13,369 nt of DNA, from the NCBI GenBank assembly GCA_003663115.1, contig QMZJ01000017.1, positions 1-13,369 on the forward strand. Direction: 5' to 3'. The position numbers and the translations under genes were made by a program. Positions within the stretch are counted from its first letter, which is position 1; each line of letters opens with the position of its first letter. The notes below the pieces were generated by a model. It made no database searches. It saw nothing but the letters and a program-made list of their open reading frames with translations, and was not told the DNA's origin. Source of the DNA: Candidatus Altarchaeales archaeon (GTDB taxonomy: Archaea > Altiarchaeota > Altiarchaeia > IMC4 > QMZM01). Shown in pieces: positions 7,823 to 13,369 of this stretch.

Positions 7823-9490
7823 ATGGACTTTTCAACGTTAACCGATGTATACCAGGAACTTGAAAAAACGAGCAGCCGGCTTGAAATGACCTCCATAGTC
7901 TCAGAGTTCCTGAAAAGGGTTCCCGAGGAAGAGCTTCCAGTAATCCTTCTGTTCATCAGGGGGAGGGTCTTCCCGGCGTGGAGTGACAAGGAGCTGGGAA
8001 TCGGAAACAAATTGATTATAAGAGCAATTTCAGCCGTATCGGGAGCTTCAGAGGCCACAGTGGAGAACAGGATAAGGGATATGGGGGATACAGGATTGGC
8101 CGCAGAGTCCCTGTTGGTGAAGAAGGCACAGACCACTCTGTTCAGGGAAAAATTGACCGTTATGAAGGTATACGAGAACCTCCACAGATTAGCCTCCCTA
8201 TCGGGAAAGGGCTCTCAGGAGAGGAAGATATCATATATTACAGAACTGCTTTCCTTCGCGGAACCTACCGAGGCAAGATACATAGTCAGATTGATTCTGG
8301 AGGAGTTGAGGCTGGGCGTCGGGGAGGGTATCGTGAAGGATGCAATTGCGCGGGCATTCCAGGTAGATCCAAAACTCGTGGAGAGGGCATATTCGATATC
8401 CTCGGATCTGGGGGAGGTCGCGAGAATTTCGAAATTAGAGGGTGATGAAGGACTCAGGAAAGTAACCTTAAAGACCTGCAGGCCCATTGAGGTAATGCTC
8501 GCGCAAAAGATCGGGGGTATTGAAGAGGCTATAGAAAAGTTTGGGGAGACGGCCTTCGAGATAAAGTATGATGGTGCAAGGATACAGATACACAAGGAAG
8601 ATGGTAGAATAGAGTTATATACGAGAAGGCTGGAGAATGTAACCAGGCAGTTCCCCGAGATAGTTAAATCGGCCAGGGAGAATATAAGGGCGAGGTCGGC
8701 AATCGTGGAGGGTGAACTCGTCGCGATAAAATCAAAAAAAGACAGGCGTCCCAGACCATTTCAGGACCTATCGAGGAGGATAAAGAGAAAGTACGACATT
8801 CCCGAGATGGTGAAGAATATTCCGGTAGAGGTAAACCTCTTTGATCTGGTTTTCTATGATGGCGAGAGCAAGATTGGGGACGAATTTAGAGATAGAAGGA
8901 AACTATTGGAGAAAATTATCACAGAAACAGATATATTCAGGCTTGCAGATCAGATAATTACGGATAACGTGAGGGAGGCGGAGAGATTCTACAGGAATGC
9001 ACTAAGCCTGGGACACGAGGGCGTGATGGCAAAGAACCTAAGAGCGCCGTATCAACCGGGAAGCAGGGTCGGGTATATGTACAAGATAAAGCCGGTAATG
9101 GAAACCCTGGATCTGGTGATAATAGGGGCAACCTGGGGGGAGGGTAGAAGGGCACACTGGTTGGCCTCCTTTCTGCTTGCCGTATCCGATCCAGATACGG
9201 GGAGGTTTTTAACCATCGGGAGGATGGGTACCGGATTTACCGACGAGGAATTCAAGGAGATGACGGAGCTACTGAGGGGAGAGATTACAGAGCAGGTAGG
9301 AAAGGAAGTACGGCTTAAACCAAAGATCGTCGTAGAGGTTGCCTACGAAGAGATCCAGAGATCCCCGACCTACTCTTCAGGATATGCACTGAGATTTCCG
9401 AGGCTCGTTCGAATAAGGACGGACAAGGGTCCAGAGGATGCCGATACCCTGCAGAGGGTTGAAGAGATTCTAAAGGGTGTTACTACCTGA
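7823..9490 (+). CDS. lig: ATP-dependent DNA ligase, archaeal type
   Basis: 555 residues, matching archaeal replicative ligases (about 550-610). It seals nicks using an enzyme-AMP intermediate in Okazaki fragment joining and repair. An alpha-helical DNA-binding domain covers about 1-220. The nucleotidyltransferase domain follows, with motif I KYDG (Lys248 adenylated), motif III ELYTRRLENVT at about 264-274, Glu298 in VEGELV, motif IIIa NLFDLVFYDG (338-347), motif IV EGVMAK (399-404) and motif V YKIKP (420-424). The OB-fold domain runs from about 425 to the end. All key residues are present. It starts 10 bases after the epimerase stop. The GGAGGGG at 7798-7804 is 18 bases from the ATG, further than ideal. 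The pairing with sugar-nucleotide genes looks like co-transcription without a shared pathway. Confidence 0.96.
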   Translation: MDFSTLTDVYQELEKTSSRLEMTSIVSEFLKRVPEEELPVILLFIRGRVFPAWSDKELGIGNKLIIRAISAVSGASEATVENRIRDMGDTGLAAESLLVKKAQTTLFREKLTVMKVYENLHRLASLSGKGSQERKISYITELLSFAEPTEARYIVRLILEELRLGVGEGIVKDAIARAFQVDPKLVERAYSISSDLGEVARISKLEGDEGLRKVTLKTCRPIEVMLAQKIGGIEEAIEKFGETAFEIKYDGARIQIHKEDGRIELYTRRLENVTRQFPEIVKSARENIRARSAIVEGELVAIKSKKDRRPRPFQDLSRRIKRKYDIPEMVKNIPVEVNLFDLVFYDGESKIGDEFRDRRKLLEKIITETDIFRLADQIITDNVREAERFYRNALSLGHEGVMAKNLRAPYQPGSRVGYMYKIKPVMETLDLVIIGATWGEGRRAHWLASFLLAVSDPDTGRFLTIGRMGTGFTDEEFKEMTELLRGEITEQVGKEVRLKPKIVVEVAYEEIQRSPTYSSGYALRFPRLVRIRTDKGPEDADTLQRVEEILKGVTT

Positions 9491-9514
9491 ATTGAATTCA
9501 TTTTAGGATTTTCA

Positions 9515-10630
9515 TCAGTGTGGCGCAGAGTCCCGCTCTGTGATGAAATCCCTCAGTCTTTTTATTGCACAGAGCTTTTCTTTTCTCTCCAGCTTTGCCT
9601 CTTCCACGGCATCCTTTAACATCATCGTAGATTCATCCATCAATCCACGGTTCACGGGATACGGATGACCGTCCTTTCCCCCATGAGCGAAGGAGAATTT
9701 CGCCGGATCCCTCCAGCTCGGCTCTGCGCCATAAACCAGTTCCGAGATCAGTGCCAGGGCCCTTATTCTCTTTGGACCCATTCCCCTCAATGCCACCAGT
9801 TCCTCATAATTCTCCGGCTGGAGCTCATAGGCCCTCTTCAGGATCTCCATTCCACCCCTCCCTATATCCACCTCCAGCACGGGATGATGCCCGGGCATCA
9901 CGAGTTCCTTTCCAAAATCCGTTAGAAGCATCTGCCCCCTTCCGAAGTACCGTTTCAGGTGTTCGGGGTTGTCCCTTACCAGATCAACGCTTATCTTCCT
10001 CGCCTCTTCACTCTCATTAGCTGTCATATCCAGGGTTTTCCTCTCGAAGCGATCCGCACAGATGCCAGAGTGGGGCTCCTCAACAAAGCTTTTGACATTA
10101 TCGGAGAGCCAGTGGTATCTCCTCGCATATCTATCGTTCATTCCCTGCTGTACAACCACCCAGTCGCCCTTCTCCGTAAAAAAGAATGAATGGTGATAAA
10201 GCTGATAGGAATCCTGAATACAGGAATTATCCACCTTCGCGGACATCTTGCTTGCATATTTCAGGCTCTCTATTTTCCTTGAGGATAAAGGAAAAATTTC
10301 TGCCGTCTGTTCGATCTCCATGGGTGTTCTTCTGGATGTGCTACCCTTTCCCCCAGTAACCTTTATTCCCAGTTCCTCCGGATCTATGGCCATCTTTAAG
10401 GCCCCACAGGTGGTAGTAGTTGTTCCAGACGAATGCCAGTCAAAACCAAGGACACAGGAGAACGCCTGAAACCAGTAAGGATCGGAAATCCTCCGCAGAA
10501 ACTCCTCCCGGCCGTACTCATAAACGAGAACCTCGGTGATCCCGGAGGCAAGTTTAACCATCCTCCTGAAGAGCCACCTCGGGGTCCTCCCACCGTGCAG
10601 TGGCAGATCGGCGGTGCCAGTTCTTTTCAT
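9515..10630 (-). CDS. DUF763 family protein with helix-hairpin-helix motif
   Basis: 371 residues from the ATG at 10630. The start MKRTGTADLPLHGG and the block GFDWHSSGTTTTTCGALK (62-79) identify DUF763, a family conserved in archaea and some thermophilic bacteria with no established function that I know of. Residues 281-292 (LRGMGPKRIRAL) form a helix-hairpin-helix of the non-specific DNA-binding type. The frame stays open upstream to 10747, but the earlier ATGs (10648, 10747) are rejected. A box A at 10661-10668 predicts transcription from about 10640, and GAAGG ends 4 bases before ATG 10630. The gene converges on the DNA ligase with 24 bases between stops and diverges from Pelota. The HhH motif and this setting suggest a nucleic-acid role, which is an inference. 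Confidence 0.9.
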   Translation of the reverse strand: MKRTGTADLPLHGGRTPRWLFRRMVKLASGITEVLVYEYGREEFLRRISDPYWFQAFSCVLGFDWHSSGTTTTTCGALKMAIDPEELGIKVTGGKGSTSRRTPMEIEQTAEIFPLSSRKIESLKYASKMSAKVDNSCIQDSYQLYHHSFFFTEKGDWVVVQQGMNDRYARRYHWLSDNVKSFVEEPHSGICADRFERKTLDMTANESEEARKISVDLVRDNPEHLKRYFGRGQMLLTDFGKELVMPGHHPVLEVDIGRGGMEILKRAYELQPENYEELVALRGMGPKRIRALALISELVYGAEPSWRDPAKFSFAHGGKDGHPYPVNRGLMDESTMMLKDAVEEAKLERKEKLCAIKRLRDFITERDSAPH

Positions 10631-10660
10631 CTTTCCTTCAATTAACATTCTCCATTCTAG

Positions 10661-10668
10661 TATAAAAA
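10661..10668 (-). promoter_or_regulatory. Box A promoter of the DUF763 gene
   Basis: The minus strand reads TTTTTATA, 31-38 bases before ATG 10630. The predicted transcription start is near 10640, leaving a leader of about 10 bases that holds the Shine-Dalgarno GAAGG (10639-10635). This element decides the DUF763 start, because the two upstream ATGs would not be in the transcript. No comparably clear box A was seen for the divergent pelota gene. Confidence 0.55.
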
Positions 10669-10784
10669 GCCAGAGAGAGCATATTCGAGGTTTCGACATT
10701 AATAGGCATCGAAGTGAACCGAATGCCCCCTTATCTGCACAGATCATAGATTTACTCTTTTGCCTCCTATATTATTTCATTGAG

Positions 10785-11867
10785 ATGAAAATCATGTACA
10801 TGAACCGGAGGCATGGGGTTGTGAAGCTTCAGGTAGAGAACCTCGATGACCTGTGGTACCTGAGCGGAGTAATAAATAAGGGAGACCTCGTTAGGACAAA
10901 GACGGAGAGGAGAATCAAGGCGAGGGAGGATATGGCGAGGTCTAAGAAGGGCGAGAGGAGGGTCTTCACCCTGACCGTCAGGGTGGAAAAGGCAGACTTC
11001 AACCCGGATTCGGAAACCTACAGGATCTCCGGGATAGTGGAACAGGGACCCGAGGATCTTATCTCAATGGGCTCACACCACACATTCAACGTTGAGAAGG
11101 GAACCACGCTGAAGATAATAAAGGAGAGGTGGTCGTCCACGGATCTGGATAGATTAAGGGAGGCGGAGAAAGCGGCCCGGAGACCGAAGATCCTTATAGT
11201 GGTGGTGGATGAGGGAGAGGCAACATTCGGTCTGATTCGCGAATCCAAAATTGAATACCATGAGCTGTCAAGGTCGATAGGGGGGAAGTATGATATCAGG
11301 GGGAGGAGGGAAAGGAAGATGGAATTCTATGGAGAAACGGCAAAATTCCTATCGGAGATGCTCTCGAGGGAGAACATATCTGCGATAATTATCGCGGGTG
11401 CGGGCTTCGAGAAGGAGAACTTCCGAAGATTCCTGTCAGAGAAGTATCCCGAGCTGGCTGAGAGAGCTGTCGTGGAGAATATCAGCTCTCACGGCAGGAA
11501 CGGGGTAAGTGAGGTAATGAAGAGATCCAAGATCAAGAAAATTATCGAGGAGATTACCTCCGCGAGGGATGTGAGATTGGTCCATGAACTATTGACGGAG
11601 ATAGGAAAGGGCTCGGGGCTCGGGATTTATGGACTGAAGGATATAGAAACTGCCGCGGGTTTGGGTGCTATAAAAAAACTCCTCGTATGCGATAATTTCT
11701 TCCTTAAAAATAGAAAGAGGCTCGAGGATTTGATGTATATGGTAAAATCCGCAAGGGGCGAGGTACATCTCATCAATCACAGGGGAGAGGCCGGCAGGCA
11801 ACTGAACTCACTTGGGGGGGTGGCAGCCCTGCTCAGATACCCGGGGCATCAGTACGGGAACAAGTAA
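10785..11867 (+). CDS. pelA: Archaeal Pelota (Dom34 homologue), ribosome rescue factor
   Basis: 360 residues, normal for aPelota. It works with the GTPase aEF1A to recognise stalled ribosomes and, with ABCE1, to split them. The N-terminal SH3-like domain spans about 1-128 (HGVVKLQVENLDDLWYLSGVINKGD). The central eRF1-like domain spans about 134-255 (PKILIVVVDEGEATFGLI). The C-terminal domain spans about 258-355 (GLGIYGLKDIETAAGLGAI, then RGEVHLINHRGEAGRQLNSLGG). The GGQ loop of release factor aRF1 is absent, as expected for Pelota. The frame is open to 10536, but ATG 10785 gives the typical family start (MKI...GVVKLQVENLDDLW), and the upstream part would overlap the divergent DUF763 gene. Its stop is one base from the stop of the convergent regulator. 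Confidence 0.95.
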   Translation: MKIMYMNRRHGVVKLQVENLDDLWYLSGVINKGDLVRTKTERRIKAREDMARSKKGERRVFTLTVRVEKADFNPDSETYRISGIVEQGPEDLISMGSHHTFNVEKGTTLKIIKERWSSTDLDRLREAEKAARRPKILIVVVDEGEATFGLIRESKIEYHELSRSIGGKYDIRGRRERKMEFYGETAKFLSEMLSRENISAIIIAGAGFEKENFRRFLSEKYPELAERAVVENISSHGRNGVSEVMKRSKIKKIIEEITSARDVRLVHELLTEIGKGSGLGIYGLKDIETAAGLGAIKKLLVCDNFFLKNRKRLEDLMYMVKSARGEVHLINHRGEAGRQLNSLGGVAALLRYPGHQYGNK

Positions 11868-11868
11868 A

Positions 11869-12321
11869 TCAGACCTTAATCTCACCGTGCATTACCTCCC
11901 TCTCATCGAGCCCGTATCTCTCCATTAATGACCTCAGGTGTTTCAGATAGAGTGATGCGAATTCCCTTATGCTATCCCTTAATTTCTCATCCTTCATCCT
12001 CCTGGGATCATGAAGAAGCAGGACAATCCATTTCATATTCTTCTTAACCTCGAGATACTTCCGCCAGTTCTTTCTCTTTTCCATACCCTCTGTAAAAATT
12101 CCTAAACTCACCAGTTCCTGGATATGGGCAATTATCGTTTTATTCGAATACGGCATGGATTTAATCAGATCTTGTTGATAGATCCTCTTCTCCACCCCGG
12201 ATTCAACACAGAATCTCTTCAGGATCTCCAATTTTATCTTTGAGCCAAATACCCTCTGGAGGAGCATAATCCTCCTTTCCCTGTCCTCCGGCAGGAAGAC
12301 GATGCATGGTATCTCAGACAT
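11869..12321 (-). CDS. Winged-helix transcriptional regulator, likely controlling the ECF transporter
   Basis: 150 residues. A winged helix-turn-helix covers about 28-93: helix at 28-38 (KIKLEILKRF), second helix near 47-56, recognition helix about 59-74 (SNKTIIAHIQELVSLGIF region), and a charged wing (EKRKNWRKYLEV) at 81-92. The C-terminal 94-150 is predicted helical (RRMKDEKLRDSIREFASLYL) and probably dimerises; no ligand domain is recognised. The product is cytoplasmic and DNA-binding. The start at 12321 is preceded by AAGGGAAG directly before the ATG. It is divergent from the ECF S-component gene, and the 85-base gap holds a perfect inverted repeat. Local repression of the transporter, with autoregulation, is the likeliest role. 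It converges on pelota with one base between the stops. The exact family is not recognised. Confidence 0.82.
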   Translation of the reverse strand: MSEIPCIVFLPEDRERRIMLLQRVFGSKIKLEILKRFCVESGVEKRIYQQDLIKSMPYSNKTIIAHIQELVSLGIFTEGMEKRKNWRKYLEVKKNMKWIVLLLHDPRRMKDEKLRDSIREFASLYLKHLRSLMERYGLDEREVMHGEIKV

Positions 12322-12351
12322 CTTCCCTTATTTTTTATTTTATTTATTAAG

Positions 12352-12357
12352 TTTAAA
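12352..12357. promoter_or_regulatory. Palindromic TATA element shared by divergent genes
   Basis: TTTAAA reads the same on both strands (TTTAAAT on plus, TTTAAAC on minus). On the minus strand it lies 31 bases before the regulator ATG. On the plus strand it would place a start near 12382, about 25 bases ahead of the S-component ATG. It could therefore serve either or both genes. The surroundings are A+T-rich (for example TTATTTATTAA at 12340-12350), so this is one candidate among several. Confidence 0.35.
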
Positions 12358-12362
12358 TGTAA

Positions 12363-12386
12363 TTAATAACATTTCTGTGTTATTAA
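12363..12386. promoter_or_regulatory. Candidate operator: perfect 9-base inverted repeat
   Basis: TTAATAACA (12363-12371) and TGTTATTAA (12378-12386) are exact reverse complements around the 6-base spacer TTTCTG. The centre-to-centre distance of the arms is 15 bases. The repeat lies between the divergent regulator and transporter genes and ends 20 bases before the S-component ATG, where it would cover the plus-strand transcription start. That suits repression by a homodimeric winged-helix protein. Use as an RNA hairpin is less likely because the stem has 8 A-T pairs and only one strong pair per arm. The symmetry is seen directly; the binding partner is inferred. Confidence 0.6.
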
Positions 12387-12406
12387 CTACACTAAATAAA
12401 TAGAAG

Positions 12407-13120
12407 ATGAAAATTCCCGAGACCCTTAAGCTCACTACCATAGGTGTCTTTGCTGCACTTACCATAATCCTGAACATTTTTCCTTTACCCTCAATTGGTT
12501 ATGTAAACCTCAGTGCAGTTATAGAAACAATTGCAGCAATTGTTGCTTCAACGGGATTTTTGGGCGGGATCGGTGTTACAGTTGGTTCCTTAGTGTATAA
12601 TCTATACAGACCAAGCACACTATTCCTCCATGCGGGATTCCTCACGATGGCATCGGGCGCAATTTCTATAGCCCTAATAATGTACAGAAGATACGAGATT
12701 ATAATCTTAGCGATCACCCTCCTGGGGTTATTCTTCATCGCTCCGGGGGATGTGTATGTTCCAGTATGGACGCTCTGGGACAAATATCTTGCGGTGATAT
12801 TGGTCTTCCCAGCAATCTCTCTGGTCAAGAAAACCTTTAAGAAAGAGCTCAACAAAAAATACCTATTCTTCACAGTATTCCTGGTATCCTTCATTGGCTT
12901 GGAGATGGATGCAATGATGGGCAATCTCCTGTTTGGGTTGTATGGTTATTCTATTCTTGGATTAACACCAGATCAGGTTGCCGATCTCTATATACCCTTT
13001 GCCATCGCGGCAGCCTGGGAGAGAGTAATAGTGGCGTTCATCTCAACACTTATAACGGTTCCACTCGTAATTGCAGTAGATTCAAATCCAAGAATCAGGT
13101 GGTTGATCTATCGTGGTTGA
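12407..13120 (+). CDS. ECF transporter S component (substrate-binding membrane protein)
   Basis: 237 residues, almost entirely hydrophobic, with about six or seven membrane segments: near 8-26, 37-62, 70-92, 98-114, 127-141, 152-180 and 196-225. The opening LTTIGVFAALTIILNIF and the Gly-rich FLGGIGVTVGSLVYNLYRP segment fit S components of energy-coupling-factor importers, which bind vitamins or similar micronutrients. The next gene, an EcfA-type ATPase, supports this. The substrate cannot be told from sequence: it does not obviously match BioY, ThiT or RibU. Upstream lie a candidate operator and a divergent regulator, so uptake is probably controlled by nutrient supply. Only a weak GAAG precedes the ATG. 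Confidence 0.78.
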   Translation: MKIPETLKLTTIGVFAALTIILNIFPLPSIGYVNLSAVIETIAAIVASTGFLGGIGVTVGSLVYNLYRPSTLFLHAGFLTMASGAISIALIMYRRYEIIILAITLLGLFFIAPGDVYVPVWTLWDKYLAVILVFPAISLVKKTFKKELNKKYLFFTVFLVSFIGLEMDAMMGNLLFGLYGYSILGLTPDQVADLYIPFAIAAAWERVIVAFISTLITVPLVIAVDSNPRIRWLIYRG

Positions 13121-13121
13121 T

Positions 13122-13369
13122 ATGATAGAAATTGAGAATCTCTCCTTCTCTTTTCTCGGGGTAAAAAAGCCCGCATTAAAGAATATAAATCTGAGGATAA
13201 AACGGGGAGAATTTGTGGCAATTCTCGGTCCAAATGGTTGCGGAAAAACAACTCTAGCACTTTGTATGACTGGAATCATTCCACACTTCTTTCGGGGGAA
13301 GCTTGAGGGCAGGGTCCTGATCAATGGCAAGGACACAAGAGAGAATGAAATTCACGATATCATCTCGGA
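13122..13369 (+). CDS. ECF transporter ATPase (EcfA-type), truncated by window end
   Basis: 82 codons plus two bases are visible. The sequence opens with MIEIENLSFSF, an A-loop-type start, then has LKNINLRIKRGEFVAILGPNGCGKTT with Walker A at 36-44. GIIPHFFRGKLEGRVLINGKDT is typical of ATPases that drive ECF (cobalt/vitamin) importers. The Q-loop, signature motif and Walker B lie beyond the window. ATG 13122 follows the S-component stop by one base. An in-frame GTG at 13113 is an alternative start, overlapping the S-component end by 8 bases and better spaced from AGGTGGT (13097-13103). Tight spacing shows co-transcription; an EcfT gene is expected nearby downstream. Confidence 0.9.
   Translation, partial: MIEIENLSFSFLGVKKPALKNINLRIKRGEFVAILGPNGCGKTTLALCMTGIIPHFFRGKLEGRVLINGKDTRENEIHDIIS

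Noticed and set aside
7624..8136. 170-residue minus-strand open frame, and others at 8215-8595, 8958-9255 and 12499-12924
   Set aside because: They are antisense to the epimerase, ligase and ECF genes, which have complete family motifs; the translations match nothing recognisable.
9491..9514. Possible two-way terminator between ligase and DUF763 stops
   Set aside because: The gap is T/A-rich with short T runs, but no hairpin or long T tract distinct enough to call was found.
10631..10747. N-terminal extension of DUF763
   Set aside because: A box A at 10661-10668 and a Shine-Dalgarno before 10630 lie inside it, and the family begins at MKRTGTADLPLHGG.
10536..10784. N-terminal extension of Pelota
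   Set aside because: It overlaps the 5' end of the divergent DUF763 gene and does not look like Pelota; homologues begin near ATG 10785.
1..13369. tRNA, rRNA, CRISPR, insertion sequence or prophage content
   Set aside because: No cloverleaf, spaced repeats, transposase/integrase motifs or terminal inverted repeats were seen on reading both strands; a short or divergent RNA gene could still be missed without a covariance search.

Overview
The window is archaeal chromosomal DNA. It carries an archaeal Pelota (aPelota), an ATP-dependent replicative-type DNA ligase of the archaeal kind, a DUF763 protein, A+T-rich box A promoter elements about 25-35 bases ahead of several starts, and Arg codons that are almost all AGG/AGA. 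No rRNA, tRNA, CRISPR array, transposase or integrase was seen. The lineage cannot be fixed from the sequence. The secreted proteins resemble those of uncultured euryarchaeal or DPANN-type genomes more than those of well-studied model archaea, but that is an impression.

Left part (1-5387, all on the minus strand) encodes extracellular proteins. Read in transcription order, they are: a secreted Cys-rich protein with a VPEF-type C-terminal sorting tail (5387-4635); a small secreted, C-terminally membrane-anchored beta-type protein (4428-3952); and, 31 bases further on, a very large secreted papain-type cysteine protease. The protease starts at 3920 and is still open at base 1 (at least 1306 codons). 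It combines DUF333, a C1A protease domain, a glutamine-amidotransferase-like domain, Ig-like domains and Cys-rich modules.

A divergent promoter region (5388-5575) separates this block from a plus-strand run. The run consists of UDP-glucose 6-dehydrogenase, a UDP-glucuronate 4-epimerase-like SDR protein and DNA ligase, with gaps of 2 and 10 bases between coding regions. The first two would make UDP-GlcA and then UDP-GalA, plausible donors for surface glycans. The protease carries about 50 N-glycosylation sequons, so the two blocks may be linked in function, although they are transcribed apart. The ligase is probably only a co-transcribed neighbour.

The right part holds housekeeping and transport genes. 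DUF763 (minus, 10630-9515) converges on the ligase and diverges from aPelota (plus, 10785-11867). aPelota rescues stalled ribosomes. A small winged-helix regulator (minus, 12321-11869) converges on Pelota with a single base between the stops. It diverges from an ECF-type vitamin/metabolite transporter operon: an S component (12407-13120) followed by an ATPase cut off by the window end. The 85-base regulator/transporter intergenic region contains a perfect 9-base inverted repeat and a palindromic TATA element, a good candidate for the regulator's operator.

No stretch longer than 300 bases lacks a gene.
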